DNA of 64,000 bases from CAIXOA01 sp041653635 (GCA_041653635.1 JBAZFC010000001.1:868001-932000), one strand, 5' to 3'. Shown: positions 1 to 9,159, numbered from the stretch's first letter. Made by a program: numbers and translations. The notes: generated from the letters alone by a model not told the origin.

Positions 1-927
1 TATTTCTTCCAGCCGCTTCAGCGACTGCGCCGGCTTTTCAACGGTGTTCAGGACATAGATGGGCATCCTTGAAAGCATGTCCTTGAAGAACGCCGCACGC
101 ACGTCCCTTTTGGTGCGGTCCCTCACCAGCTGGTGCGGGTTGCAGAAATCGTTCTTCTGGAGGAATGCGAGCGCCTCGCCAACCTTTATCTCTCGGAAGG
201 GGGGCTTCCCCGGCTCCCTCGTCAAAATCACCGCGGCGCGCATCACGGAATTCTCCTTTATCTTCTCCTCACCGAAGAGCATCTTAACGTCCGCGACCGC
301 CCTCTCCTTGTTGTCATACTTCAACGGCACCTTCGCGAATATTCCCTTGTATTCCTTCCAGTCCTCCTCTATGTTCGCGCGTATGTATGAGTTTTTTTCC
401 GAAGAAAACACGTTGACGTCCGCACCCACCCTAACAAAAAACCAGTCATCCGTAAGGAAGGAAGCCTTCCTGTCCAATAATAATCCATAAGTGAGCGTCG
501 TCTTTCCGCTTCCAGAAGGCCCTATTATCCCTATGCCTCTCCCGCCGAAATCCACGTAGCTCCCGTGCACGGAATACCTCCTGTGCTCTGAGGAGAAATC
601 TTCCAAAAACTCCGCCACCAGCGCCAGCGCGACGCTCTTCACCCACCCGTAATAATCGCATCCCTTTATGATGACTGTCTTGGAGCTCCACTCATAGAGC
701 ACTTCCAGCCTTTCCCCGGAGACCGCAATCACCCTCCCGTGCGGCCTTATCTCATCCATCATGGGATTGAAGCTCTCGCACCACATCCTGTAGAAATCCT
801 CGTTGTCCGTGAATAATTTGATGCAGGTGCCGTATATGTCCGCCTTCTTCTCAAAGAGGGGGCGCGCATACAGCTTCTCAACCTCCTTTTCCTTTTCCTC
901 CGGAGTAATGAGCTTGACTTCGTACAT
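1..927 (-). CDS. HPr kinase-like P-loop protein, 3' end beyond window
   Basis: The frame reads from an ATG at 927 off the left edge, giving 309 codons without a stop. Around residue 135 it has a Walker A motif, GPSGSGKTTLTYG, followed some 20 residues later by SFLTDDWFF, a layout like the nucleotide-binding core of HPr serine kinase/PEPCK-like proteins (P-loop, then a D-D stretch). The first 120 residues have no domain I recognise. Archaea lack a classical PTS, so the substrate is unknown and only the fold is suggested. An AT-rich stretch just upstream (about 940-955) could hold the promoter. The C-terminus is not visible. Confidence 0.75.
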   Translation of the reverse strand, partial: MYEVKLITPEEKEKEVEKLYARPLFEKKADIYGTCIKLFTDNEDFYRMWCESFNPMMDEIRPHGRVIAVSGERLEVLYEWSSKTVIIKGCDYYGWVKSVALALVAEFLEDFSSEHRRYSVHGSYVDFGGRGIGIIGPSGSGKTTLTYGLLLDRKASFLTDDWFFVRVGADVNVFSSEKNSYIRANIEEDWKEYKGIFAKVPLKYDNKERAVADVKMLFGEEKIKENSVMRAAVILTREPGKPPFREIKVGEALAFLQKNDFCNPHQLVRDRTKRDVRAAFFKDMLSRMPIYVLNTVEKPAQSLKRLEEI

Positions 928-1000
928 AGAAAAACATTCAACACATTCGTATATAACAGTTGTGCTGCACGGCGCAATCCGCGTCTTTTCCTGACCGGTA

Positions 1001-1573
1001 TCAGGCAAGCCCGTTCCTTATGAAGTCAACGCCCCATGCGATGGTTATGATGCCCATCATGGTGGAGAGCACCTTTATCCCGGTCCTCCCCAGCCTGTCA
1101 TGTATGGAGGCAGCGAACCAGAGGACCAGCCACATCGCAATAAGCGCGGCGAGCCCGGCAATCGCCGTGGTTTCCTTGCCGAATTTGTCCGCAAGCAGGA
1201 TGGACGTGGCAATGACCGCGGGCCCGGTTATGAGCGGCGTCCCGATGACGACCGCTATCGCGCTCTTGTCATTGTCCTCGTGCTCCTTGGGGAAGGTCAG
1301 GCCGAGCGCCATCTGCACCCCCAGGAGAATCAGTATTATGCCGCCCGCCACCTCAAAGCTGCCCATTGAAACGCTGAGGACTGTGAGTATGCCGTTGCCT
1401 ATGAATATGAAGAGGAATAGCGGAATCGCCGCCACGATGACCGCCTGCGTCGCTATCTTCCTGCATTCCTCCCTAGGAATCCCCTTCGTGAGCGAGAAGA
1501 ACGCCGCCAGCGAGAGCAGCGGGTCCATAATCACATAAAGCAGTATGAATGCCTGCACGAACTCAAGGAGCAT
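1001..1573 (-). CDS. MarC family integral membrane protein
   Basis: 190 residues with about six hydrophobic segments and the MarC/UPF0056 signature: an N-terminal helix ending in YVIMDPLLSLAAFF, a cytoplasmic stretch GIPREECRKIA, the helix pair around GGIILILLGVQMALGL, and TPLITGPAVIATSI in the second half. The length fits the family (about 200). MarC proteins are inner membrane proteins of unsettled function; the old link to multiple antibiotic resistance has been withdrawn. It stands alone, divergent from the lipoprotein gene at 1634. Confidence 0.88.
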   Translation of the reverse strand: MLLEFVQAFILLYVIMDPLLSLAAFFSLTKGIPREECRKIATQAVIVAAIPLFLFIFIGNGILTVLSVSMGSFEVAGGIILILLGVQMALGLTFPKEHEDNDKSAIAVVIGTPLITGPAVIATSILLADKFGKETTAIAGLAALIAMWLVLWFAASIHDRLGRTGIKVLSTMMGIITIAWGVDFIRNGLA

Positions 1574-1633
1574 GCGGCAGTATTCGGGGAAAGGGATTTT
1601 AAATTAACTGGGATAGCTCTTAGCGTGGTTGAT

Positions 1634-2728
1634 ATGAAGAATGCCCAAATCCTATTTGGTTTGCTTTTGGTTTCCCTTTTGGTCCTCGGATGCGCGGGCC
1701 CCGCCCCTCCTGTGGAGCAGCCCTCCGCACCGAACGTTTCCGCACCGGTTTCGCAGCCTCCCGTTGCAGTGCCCAACACGACCGTGGTGCAGCCTGCGCC
1801 GTTCAACCCCATAAAACTTGTCTATGTCCTTCCGGCGGACGTTTATGGGGGGGAGCAATACACGCTCACGCTCTGGCTTGAAAGGAAGATGGACTGCGGC
1901 GGGCGCGAGGCGCTCGTGGGCGTCCAGAGCCTTGCCATTGGCGGGGATACCGCATGGTCAAAGGTTATCGTTTATACGGATAATGGCGAGACCGCGGTCA
2001 GCGAATGGGCGCAGGCATCCAGCCTGGCTTTTGACGACCTGCAGCCGGCAGCAAGCGATTTTGACTTCTACCTTACGCTTAACGACATATTCGCGCGTGC
2101 GGGAGAGAATTTCATGACGGACCAGTCCCGGAACTCCACCACCCCGACCATACTCAAGAACGTGGTGATGGGCTCAGGCCTGAGCAACTATTCCGTTTTC
2201 AGGACCGGGAACAGCTTCACGAACAAGGCGCTGCCCTGCACCGAGTTCAGCCTGGTGGAGAGGGGGACGAGCGTGGATGGGACCTACGCAGTTTGCGTTG
2301 CAGACACAAGCGCCAACGTTCCACTGCCATTCGTGGTTTCGGCGGATTTCATTGGTGAGGGCGGGCCGCACTGGTCGCTCACCTCCTTTTCGCACGAGCA
2401 ATCCGGCGTCGTGTCCCTTCCCCAGTGCTTTGAGCCGGTCCGCTGCGCATATGTGGCCGGCCCGACATCGGCACAGGCCTCCGCATGCGAAGGCTCGGGC
2501 GGGAGCATGGAAGCCATCCGCGACGGGAGGAACTGTATAACGGGGTATGAGTGCTGGACGCTTTCCGACTGGGCCCTGGACGGCCTCAGGGGCATGCAGA
2601 ACCCGAGCTGCCCCGACCCATCGGCCGTGGTTGTCACTGCCGCAGTTGATTGCATGTCACAGGGCCTGGGTTCCGGCCTGGAGTATAACCAGAACGGATG
2701 CATCATCGCGATAAGCGGCTGCGAGTAG
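1634..2728 (+). CDS. secreted lipoprotein of unknown function
   Basis: 364 residues. A short signal peptide ends in the lipobox LLVLGC at about residue 20, followed by a Pro/Ala/Val-rich linker (about 22-60), so the protein is probably lipid-anchored outside the cell. The middle (about 70-250) is a polar region with no recognised domain. The last 120 residues hold about eight cysteines, suggesting a disulfide-linked C-terminal module. The start at ATG 1634 puts the signal peptide right at the N-terminus; a GTG at 1625 is the alternative. It converges tail to tail with the next gene (2 bases between stops). Confidence 0.8.
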   Translation: MKNAQILFGLLLVSLLVLGCAGPAPPVEQPSAPNVSAPVSQPPVAVPNTTVVQPAPFNPIKLVYVLPADVYGGEQYTLTLWLERKMDCGGREALVGVQSLAIGGDTAWSKVIVYTDNGETAVSEWAQASSLAFDDLQPAASDFDFYLTLNDIFARAGENFMTDQSRNSTTPTILKNVVMGSGLSNYSVFRTGNSFTNKALPCTEFSLVERGTSVDGTYAVCVADTSANVPLPFVVSADFIGEGGPHWSLTSFSHEQSGVVSLPQCFEPVRCAYVAGPTSAQASACEGSGGSMEAIRDGRNCITGYECWTLSDWALDGLRGMQNPSCPDPSAVVVTAAVDCMSQGLGSGLEYNQNGCIIAISGCE

Positions 2729-2730
2729 GT

Positions 2731-3336
2731 TCAGAACACGCCCTTTCCGCGCGCGTAGAGGAAAGCCCAGGAGAACACGAGCAGTGCCGCAGCGGCTATC
2801 CCCGCCTCCAGGAACGGGAACGCGGGGCCGTCCTGCTGCGCCAGGGCAGCCTCCATTGCAGGGGATTCCCCTTCTTCGCCGCTTCCTGGCGGTGCCGCAG
2901 CCACGCGGGGCGCCTCCCCGGCGGCGTTTTCCTCAGAAGCAAAAGAGCTATCCTCAGCCGTTTCCATCGCCCCAAGCCCCTGCGCCGCATATTGCGGCTG
3001 GAGCGCATAAAACAGGTTGAATATCGCCGCGCCTGCCGCTATTATGCCCAGCCCCAATACGATAAGCACCTTCAATTCGTGGGGCTGCACTATGCTCCTT
3101 CCCCTCCGGGTGAGCTCGTAATATTTCCACTTCCTCCCCTCGTCCACCTGCTGCGCAAGCTCGGAATCCACGAGCACATCCAGATGCTCTTTTGTGGTGG
3201 ATGGGGAAAGCCCGAGCTCGTGCGACAGCTCGGTGAGAGTCTTCCTCCTTTTGAGGAGGGACTTGAGTATCTTGACCCTGGTCTGGCCGGCGAGCGCCTC
3301 AAAGCTCTTCCTGTCCAGCCTTATGGATTCATCCAT
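2731..3336 (-). CDS. winged-helix regulator with membrane anchor
   Basis: 201 residues. Residues about 8-85 form an ArsR/GntR-like winged helix: FEALAGQTRVKILKSLLKRR, then LTELSHELGLSPSTTKEHLD as the recognition helix and a basic wing ending in KYYELTRRGRSIV. Two hydrophobic helices follow (about 90-110 and 178-195), separated by an Ala/Glu/Pro-rich stretch. This arrangement, DNA-binding head plus membrane tail, is frequent in archaea and points to a membrane-tethered one-component regulator; the effector is unknown. A likely target is its own neighbourhood of surface genes (inference). Confidence 0.82.
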   Translation of the reverse strand: MDESIRLDRKSFEALAGQTRVKILKSLLKRRKTLTELSHELGLSPSTTKEHLDVLVDSELAQQVDEGRKWKYYELTRRGRSIVQPHELKVLIVLGLGIIAAGAAIFNLFYALQPQYAAQGLGAMETAEDSSFASEENAAGEAPRVAAAPPGSGEEGESPAMEAALAQQDGPAFPFLEAGIAAAALLVFSWAFLYARGKGVF

Positions 3337-3396
3337 GTGGGGATAGGCGCTTCCGGCATTTATATTCTTTTCCGGTTTTCTTCGGGAACTCCCGAA

Positions 3397-4617
3397 TCAG
3401 CACACGTCGCCGTACTCCTCCAGGAAGATGAGCGCCTCCAGGTTGTCGTACGCATACGCGTCCCCCTCCTGGGTTATGGAGCCGTACAGCGGCGATGCCG
3501 CATCATCCACGAAATAGTCCAGCACCTTGTCCCGCAGCTTCGCCGCGGAATCGCACCTGTCCAGCCTTACCGCGAGCAGCCCCATCGTCGCGTACGTGCC
3601 AGGGTCCTCCTGCTTGTTCCCCACGCCGTTGTGCGGGATTAGGTACCCGTTGCTTATGAGGTCCTCCTGGTTCAATTCGTTGGATATCTTGGAGAAGGTT
3701 ATCACAGCCGGCTCAAAGGCGTTCAGGTCCGCGAACGCCATTGCGGACCGCAGGGAATCCACGGTCCTCGCGACGCTGTTCCCCGCCCCGTAGTCGCACG
3801 AGGGGTTCGCCACATTGAACTCCGGCCAGAAGAATCCGCTTTCAGTGCATCCGAGCACGTGCGACCTCGTCCTCTCGGTGATTCCAACCCACGCCTGGTC
3901 GTCCAGCTTGAACTTCTCCATCACCGACCATTCCGGGTCCGCGCTCCTCATCCTAGTAGCAGGGGATATGCCGCTTCCCGACCAGTAGGATTCCTTCACC
4001 AGCACCTGGGTGAAGACGCTGTTGGCGGCAAGCGAGGCGCCAATCCTCTCCGCCGTGTTGGAATACTCCGTGCCGCCCCACTTTTCGTGCGCCGCGAAAA
4101 GCGCCTTCGCTATCCTGAGGTTGTCCCCGGTTGATGAGTAATATAAGTTGTCCTTCTTTTTCGGGCTCTTCTGGGAATCCAGCGCAGCGTAAGCCAAACC
4201 ATAATCCGCGTCCAGGAACTTCCCGGTGAAAAATGCGTATTCCTCCGCAAAAAGCTCCTCGTCGTTGGTTTCCAGCGCATAATCCATTATCATCCATACG
4301 GATTGCGAGGAATAGGACGTGGAATTGAGGGAATTCCTCACGCCACCGTCGGCATCCATGAGCTTGCTCATCACGAACCACCTGATGAGCTCCTGCCTGT
4401 CGGCGGTCTGGGGCGGCGGCTCCTGCGCTTGCGGCTCCCCGTTTCCTGTTGCCGGCTCCACATTTCCGCCCGATGGCTGTCCGACCCCGGTTACGGGACC
4501 ACCTGCCCCTCCCGGCGCGCTTCCTGCAGGCTGCCCGCCGCCGGTTCCAGGCAGCGACGGCATCGTGCACCCGAAAAGCAAAACCCCAAAAACAAGAAGC
4601 GCGATTATCTTTTTCAT
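3397..4617 (-). CDS. lipoprotein, possibly six-hairpin glycosidase-like
   Basis: 406 residues: a signal peptide with lipobox LLFGC (Cys 17), a Gly/Pro/Gln linker to about residue 70, then an all-helical domain. That domain has repeating patterns such as GLAYAALD, NLRIAKALFAAHEKWGG and SVARTVDSLRSAMAFADL, resembling the (alpha/alpha)6 toroid of GH8/GH88-type enzymes, but I could not identify a catalytic pair. It is probably displayed outside the membrane and may act on polysaccharide; this is inference from the repeat pattern. The ATG at 4617 is followed directly by the basic MKK of the signal peptide. Confidence 0.7.
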   Translation of the reverse strand: MKKIIALLVFGVLLFGCTMPSLPGTGGGQPAGSAPGGAGGPVTGVGQPSGGNVEPATGNGEPQAQEPPPQTADRQELIRWFVMSKLMDADGGVRNSLNSTSYSSQSVWMIMDYALETNDEELFAEEYAFFTGKFLDADYGLAYAALDSQKSPKKKDNLYYSSTGDNLRIAKALFAAHEKWGGTEYSNTAERIGASLAANSVFTQVLVKESYWSGSGISPATRMRSADPEWSVMEKFKLDDQAWVGITERTRSHVLGCTESGFFWPEFNVANPSCDYGAGNSVARTVDSLRSAMAFADLNAFEPAVITFSKISNELNQEDLISNGYLIPHNGVGNKQEDPGTYATMGLLAVRLDRCDSAAKLRDKVLDYFVDDAASPLYGSITQEGDAYAYDNLEALIFLEEYGDVC

Positions 4618-4656
4618 GCATGGATAAGAGTAAGAAGAAATAAAAACTCGCCTTCA

Positions 4657-4754
4657 CTCCCAAAAACGCGGGGGAAGCGTCCCCCCCATTTTTAGGGTTC
4701 ATTCTGACCCCCCTCCACTTCACTTTAACACGCTTTGCACGTTTCCTTACGCAA
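4657..4754 (+). repeat. 98-base dispersed element, copy 1 (hairpin at 5' side)
   Basis: This stretch matches 49278-49376 read on the opposite strand: about 90% identity over the first 72 bases (CTCCC-WAAAACGCGGGGGA through GGGTTCATTCTGAYCCCCCTCCACTTC), a divergent middle, and an identical last 10 bases (CCTTACGCAA). The first 40 bases fold into a long hairpin: outer arms CCC-AAAAA/TTTTT-AGGG and inner arms GGGGGA/TCCCCC-like. It lies in the gap between the lipoprotein and the methyltransferase gene. No TIRs or target duplications are obvious. It may be a palindrome-bearing MITE or an RNA gene. Confidence 0.75.
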
Positions 4755-4784
4755 TAATATCACAACTTCTCAGAATGCCTTGGT

Positions 4785-5951
4785 TTACTTGCTCCTTTGG
4801 ATTAGCAAACCGATAGGCTCCACAATTTCACTTGTGCCCCAGGCTATTTCTGTTTTGATGCCTTCCGTTTTCAATATATCTACAACCGTTTTGCACCACG
4901 CGAGCACAGTCTTTATGCGTATGGCATGGCGGGTCAAGAGCCCGTCAAGCACTTCATGAAAAACTGGGGCTTTTTCGTCCGGCCCATACAGTTCTTTGCA
5001 CTCTTTATCAAACTCGCGCTTGAGAATTTGCATGACTTTTTCAGGCAGCCCACTCCCCAAATATCCATCAAGGCACAGTTCGAGTTCGGGGGATTTAATA
5101 ATCGGAAGCCTATGGTCATCCCATCCTATTTCAGCCCTGCCGCCAGGAGCAATCGCCTGGACGATGTTGTTTAGCGCATGATGGGGGAAAAGAACGTATT
5201 CCAATGCACGGTTGGAAACAATGAGGTCAAAATACCCCCTAAATTCAGCCGGCATGTACTCTGCCGCCAGCATGTGATAATAATCAACCTCAAAACGCGG
5301 CTCATCAAAGGGATTCAATGCGTGGGTTTCCACCCGGTTGCCCATTTTCTCCTTCAGCTCATGAAGCATCTGCGCGTCGGCCGAGCCGACATCCAATACA
5401 CGGATTGTTTTCCCTTTCCGTGCATGGAGCTCTCTCGCGTGCTGAAGGACGTTCATATTATATTCTTGCAGTCCGCGTGAGCCGTAACCCCTCAGCATAG
5501 AACCCGCATATTCTGTACAAAATGCTCCCGTGCCACTTCGGTAACTCACCAAATAATTAACCGGCCCTCCGGAGAGCAGTCCTATTGTTTCATCCCGGGT
5601 TGGGCATTTTCCATTTCTACTAAACAGACTCGGAACTATCTTTGTATCGCCGGAAAGCAATCTGTTTGTTACTCGGACGTATCTCGAATACGCCTCCGAA
5701 ACACATTTCTTCATGTACGCTCTGAGCACGTCTTTGTCTTTATGGCTCATGGAGACCAGGGGTGCGAAATCGAATAAATGCTTGGATGCCCGTTCGGCGA
5801 CCCGTTTATCTGCCTTTACGCGCGCAACCCAGCTATCCTCTAGCTTCTGGAGAATGCCAGCGCGCAACGGCATGCCTTTGACAGGAGAATACGCTTTCTG
5901 TCGTGTTCTGGACATTCCATGGCCTGCTGTGATAGGCTCGCTTCTTATCAT
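4785..5951 (-). CDS. class I SAM-dependent methyltransferase
   Basis: 388 residues. The Rossmann methyltransferase core lies at about 180-310: motif I is IRVLDVGSADAQML (a GxGxG variant, VGSAD), then THALNPFD as the acidic loop region, FDLIVSNRALEYVLFPHHAL as motifs IV/V, and IAPGGRAEIG. The first 170 residues are basic and unrecognised, and may bind the substrate. The substrate is unknown. A minus-strand TATA box (GTATTTAAAG) lies about 30 bases before the ATG at 5951, so the transcript is probably leaderless and this start is supported. Confidence 0.8.
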   Translation of the reverse strand: MIRSEPITAGHGMSRTRQKAYSPVKGMPLRAGILQKLEDSWVARVKADKRVAERASKHLFDFAPLVSMSHKDKDVLRAYMKKCVSEAYSRYVRVTNRLLSGDTKIVPSLFSRNGKCPTRDETIGLLSGGPVNYLVSYRSGTGAFCTEYAGSMLRGYGSRGLQEYNMNVLQHARELHARKGKTIRVLDVGSADAQMLHELKEKMGNRVETHALNPFDEPRFEVDYYHMLAAEYMPAEFRGYFDLIVSNRALEYVLFPHHALNNIVQAIAPGGRAEIGWDDHRLPIIKSPELELCLDGYLGSGLPEKVMQILKREFDKECKELYGPDEKAPVFHEVLDGLLTRHAIRIKTVLAWCKTVVDILKTEGIKTEIAWGTSEIVEPIGLLIQRSK

Positions 5952-5980
5952 AAATATCTGGACTATATTACACTTTTATC

Positions 5981-5990
5981 CTTTAAATAC
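5981..5990 (-). promoter_or_regulatory. TATA box of methyltransferase gene
   Basis: GTATTTAAAG on the minus strand, about 30 bases before the ATG at 5951; the spacing fits an archaeal BRE/TATA promoter with little or no leader. Confidence 0.5.
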
Positions 5991-6152
5991 CTTTCTTTAC
6001 CACATGTTCAGAGTGGATTTATTATTTCTGTTTTCGCTTTCTGCGCATGCTACCCCGCGTTTCTTCTCTTTGCCCTCCAGCCCATACATCTGCATCGCTT
6101 CGCGATGTCTGGCGAAGTCCTGCCGAACTTCACCATCGGGCTGTCGGCCAAA

Positions 6153-6226
6153 CGCCCTCACGGGGATTTGAACCCCGGTTCCGAGCTCCGGAGGCTCGCG
6201 TCCTATCCAGGCTAGACTATGAGGGC
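6153..6226 (-). tRNA. tRNA-Arg (anticodon CCG)
   Basis: Read on the minus strand it folds as a complete 74-base cloverleaf: acceptor GCCCTCA/TGAGGGC, discriminator G, D arm GTC...GAC, anticodon stem CGAGC/GCTCG with loop CTCCGGA (anticodon CCG, reading CGG), and T arm CGGGG-TTCAAAT-CCCCG. The 3' CCA is not encoded. There is no intron. A plausible TATA box (ATTAAAAATATG, minus strand) lies at 6247-6258. Confidence 0.95.
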
Positions 6227-6283
6227 TTCCATTATCTACTATTCTTACATATTTTTAATCTCTATTCCACACATAATATTGTT

Positions 6284-6997
6284 ATGCAAAGAGGCAAGCC
6301 GTTTTTCGTTCCCCAGCCAGGGCATAAAGAGGATGTAAAAAAGAAAAAGAAGCAGAACAAGCCCAAGAGGAGGCTGAATGAGGAGTATATCGCTAGCATG
6401 AACAAGCCGCTCGCGGAGCCGCCGGCACGGGAGGTTAAAGTCAGGCCTCCGAAACCTGTCCCTTCCAAGCCACTTAGGCATCGGGTGCTGGACCGCGCGG
6501 TCAAGGAAGTGATGGGCACCGGAAGGCTGAAGCAGCAGGAGAGGCACCACGTGGAGATAATCGTGGGGGAGTTGGCGGAAGGCCTGCGAAATATCCAGTC
6601 CCACGACGTTGGTTCTAAACGGGAGGAGGTGTTCCGCCGCCTCGTTGAGATATCGCTTTACTACCCCGACCCCTTGCGGGTGCTCGGCTGGTTTATTGAT
6701 ACATACACGGCAATCGCACGGATGGATAAAGCAGAAAGGGATGGAAAGGTATTCCCCGTCGGTCCGGAATCGGAGGCGGACGCGAAAAAAATGATAGATG
6801 CCTACTCAAGATTTACCAACGATGGCCTGCTCTATCTGCTCTTGATGTGGGTCCAAAGGGAGAACACAAAGGGCATAAGCAAGTTCCCGATACAATCGGT
6901 CTGCATCTCATTGGAAATGCTGAAGAGGGTTACTGGCGAGTCGCAGGGCGAAACGCACTGGGGCAAGATACCTGATTCGCCTTATTTCCGCGCCTAG
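6284..6997 (+). CDS. basic protein of unknown function
   Basis: 237 residues. The first 60 residues are extremely Lys/Arg/Pro-rich (KKKKKQNKPKRR, KVRPPKPVPSKPLRHR), typical of a disordered nucleic-acid-binding tail; the remainder is predicted helical and soluble, with no motif I recognise. The ATG at 6284 is chosen because the longer open frame upstream runs through the tRNA gene. An RNA- or DNA-associated role is only suggested by the charge. Confidence 0.65.
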   Translation: MQRGKPFFVPQPGHKEDVKKKKKQNKPKRRLNEEYIASMNKPLAEPPAREVKVRPPKPVPSKPLRHRVLDRAVKEVMGTGRLKQQERHHVEIIVGELAEGLRNIQSHDVGSKREEVFRRLVEISLYYPDPLRVLGWFIDTYTAIARMDKAERDGKVFPVGPESEADAKKMIDAYSRFTNDGLLYLLLMWVQRENTKGISKFPIQSVCISLEMLKRVTGESQGETHWGKIPDSPYFRA

Positions 6998-7004
6998 ATG
7001 TATG

Positions 7005-7241
7005 CTATTTCGTCTTCGCCTTCCCGCCTATGCAGAAGTATCCGCCGGTGAGTTTTTTCGTGGAATACACGGGGCATTGCATGCATATGCACCCATACCT
7101 CTCAAGCGTGCAGCTCGCCTTCCCTTCAAAGCAGAAGAACTGTTCCTTCGCGTTCCTTGTGCATTCCGCGTAGCTGGGGCAGTTCTTGCATATGCAGCTG
7201 TTCCTGAGGTTCCCTATCGTGTCCTTTGGAGGCCTAAGCAT
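7005..7241 (-). CDS. DUF2769 cysteine-rich small protein
   Basis: 78 residues with ten cysteines in two blocks of the form CICxxCP...C(6)..FC: CICKNCPSYAEC and CICMQCPVYS, each followed by FC-[FI]-x-GKA. This duplicated pattern matches the DUF2769 family of archaeal small proteins; metal or Fe-S binding is likely but unproven. Its stop lies 7 bases from the stop of the convergent gene ending at 6997. Confidence 0.78.
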   Translation of the reverse strand: MLRPPKDTIGNLRNSCICKNCPSYAECTRNAKEQFFCFEGKASCTLERYGCICMQCPVYSTKKLTGGYFCIGGKAKTK

Positions 7242-7370
7242 AATCGCACCTGCCTTACACTAGGAATGTAATGTTTAAATAGAATGAGGGTGGCCCCCTT
7301 ATGGGCGGCAAACATCTGATAAAATAAAAAATAAAATTAAAGAATTTCTTTCTCCTTAGTTGCCTAAAGA

Positions 7371-7517
7371 TCAGAATTTCCTGTGCTTCTTGAAGCAGTC
7401 CCTGCAGTAGATGGGCCTGCCCTCAGTCGGCTTAAAGGGAACCTTGCACGGCTGCCCGCAATCGGAACAAACTGCGTCAAAAAATTCCCTGTCTCCTCTA
7501 TCTCCTCTATTATCCAT
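7371..7517 (-). CDS. CxxC-x(n)-CxxC zinc-ribbon mini-protein
   Basis: 48 residues: an Arg/Gly/Asp-rich start (RGDRGDREFFDAV), then CSDCGQPC, a spacer KVPFKPTEGRPIYC, and CRDC. The spacing and the words VPFKPTEGRPIYCRDCF match a widespread family of small zinc-ribbon proteins (the cxxc_cxxc type) that often carry an RGG-like tail. A GTG at 7526 is an alternative start. Nucleic acid binding is likely by analogy. It was found by reading the region directly; a different, longer open frame overlaps it and is spurious. Confidence 0.8.
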   Translation of the reverse strand: MDNRGDRGDREFFDAVCSDCGQPCKVPFKPTEGRPIYCRDCFKKHRKF

Positions 7518-7677
7518 TTTTTCACTCTTTTTTTTATTTTCTTCCCGCAAAGCAGGGACGCATTTCTGCCTCTCCCTCTACAGGATGTTATTATTACAGT
7601 CCCCCCAGTATTTAAATTTATGCCTAGGCCCTTTCCGCAGGCTGGAAAGAGGAAAAAATGAAAAAATAAGTGAGAAA

Positions 7678-8505
7678 TCACTGCGTTATCTCGAAGACAA
7701 CGCTGGAGGAGACAGTGAGCGTAAGCTGCCCTGGCGAGAAGCTCGTGCTTCCGTCATAGGACGCTTCAGCCGCCCCCACCATGTTCCTCACCGGCTGCGG
7801 GTAGTAATAGCTGTTTATGCTGGCCGCCGTCACTTTGCCGACCTGCACGCCCAGCCCCGCCGCCATCCTCCCGGCCTTCGCCTTCGCATCCACCATCGCT
7901 TCCGAAGCAAGCTCGTCCTCTATGGTTTTCTGCGTCGCATCCTTCAGCGTGAAAGACACGGAATCCACCCGGTTGGAGCCGGCAGTCACGGACGCGTCCA
8001 CGAGCGTTCCCGCGGAATCAAGGTTCGTGCTCTCCACCGTAAGCATGTGCGTGGTCTTGTACCCGACTATCTCCTGCACCCACTGCGCCTCCCAATCGGC
8101 ACATTCGGGGTTCGCGACCGGGCAGACCTTCCTGCTCGTGGTCACCGGAGTAACGCCGTATTCGGAGGTCTGGATGTTGCTCTCCAGCACGCCGTTGGCC
8201 ATCAGCGCAGCCTTTACGGCATTAATCTTCGCCGCGTTGGAGGACTGCGATTCTGCAGCGGCCACTTCCTGCGTCTCCACGCCCAGTGAAATCCTCAGCA
8301 GGTCCGGGGAAACCTTCCTCATCGCCACCCCGTCCGCATAAAGCAGGTCCTGCTCAGGGCTCGTCAGAAAGTCGCCCGAAACCTGGATCGGCTTTGGATT
8401 CACAAGCGAGAAAACCAGCGCCCCAACGAGGATTACCCCTAGGAAAAAGAGCGTCAGCTTCATCCCATCATCGCAACACATTCCGTGGCATTCATCTTTT
8501 GCCAT
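7678..8505 (-). CDS. SIMPL domain (DUF541) membrane-anchored protein
   Basis: 275 residues. A cytosolic Cys/His-containing tip (DECHGMCCDDG), one transmembrane helix at about 17-36, then an extracytoplasmic SIMPL domain: VSPDLLRISLGVETQ, an alpha-helical stretch AAKINAVKAALMANG, and the repeated beta-strand pattern ending in GQLTLTVSSSVVFEI. SIMPL proteins are periplasmic or surface proteins of poorly defined role. ATG 8505 is chosen because AGGTGATG precedes it at Shine-Dalgarno distance; 8529 is the longer alternative. Confidence 0.85.
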   Translation of the reverse strand: MAKDECHGMCCDDGMKLTLFFLGVILVGALVFSLVNPKPIQVSGDFLTSPEQDLLYADGVAMRKVSPDLLRISLGVETQEVAAAESQSSNAAKINAVKAALMANGVLESNIQTSEYGVTPVTTSRKVCPVANPECADWEAQWVQEIVGYKTTHMLTVESTNLDSAGTLVDASVTAGSNRVDSVSFTLKDATQKTIEDELASEAMVDAKAKAGRMAAGLGVQVGKVTAASINSYYYPQPVRNMVGAAEASYDGSTSFSPGQLTLTVSSSVVFEITQ

Positions 8506-8565
8506 GCTCATCACCTGGTATTGGCTCACCAGCCAGCTATATAAAACCTGCCCATTATCTTCGGT

Positions 8566-9051
8566 TCATTCCGGCCATGGGCGCCGGGGGTTTTCCTTAT
8601 ACAATAAAAAGCGGGCCCCTCTCAGCTCCAGTGTGGCGAAAAGGATGCCGTATTTCTCGTTTGACATCGCGTCCCCCCGCGAATCATAAAGCCGGTATCT
8701 GCCGTCGCTGGCCATGACCATGACGTACTCAATTCTGGTTGATTCTTCCTGCGTCCCCTTGCAGGACACTATGCTCTCCGCGAATTTTCGTATGTCCGCC
8801 TCCGTTTTGATGAGTTCCGCATTTGTGAGCAACCATGTGACCTTCTCTTTTGCATCTTGTTCAGCGGTTCTTGCTGGCTGCCGGGCGGGCATATTGGCCG
8901 CAGGGGCATCTACCGGAGGGGTGTTCCTAAGGGCATTTCTTTGCGCATGCGAGGGCACCGGGGGAGTCCTCACAACCCGAAGGCCGGATCTTACAGGAGG
9001 GAGGCCTACTTTAGTAGGTTGATCGCTGGGCAGTTTGCCGGACATGTTCAT
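8566..9051 (-). CDS. hypothetical protein
   Basis: 161 residues with no recognised family. The first 60 residues are Pro/Ala/Arg-rich and probably disordered; the rest is mixed alpha/beta (VTWLLTNAELIKTEADIRKFAESIV, then a beta-rich C-terminus with DGRYRLYDSRG). A minus-strand TATA-like TTTAAAAACAC lies about 20-25 bases before the ATG pair 9051/9045, which supports a short or absent leader and one of these two starts. Confidence 0.55.
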   Translation of the reverse strand: MNMSGKLPSDQPTKVGLPPVRSGLRVVRTPPVPSHAQRNALRNTPPVDAPAANMPARQPARTAEQDAKEKVTWLLTNAELIKTEADIRKFAESIVSCKGTQEESTRIEYVMVMASDGRYRLYDSRGDAMSNEKYGILFATLELRGARFLLYKENPRRPWPE

Positions 9052-9159
9052 AATGTTGCAGAAAAGTGTTTTTAAACTACACCTAAAACCAATTCCGGCA
9101 TGCGTTCCGCCCACCTGCGGAATTTATATTTTTCACCCTGTTTTATGTGCCGTGGTATA

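Noticed and set aside
6047..6283. Longer start for the basic protein gene.
   Set aside because: That stretch covers the tRNA-Arg gene on the other strand.
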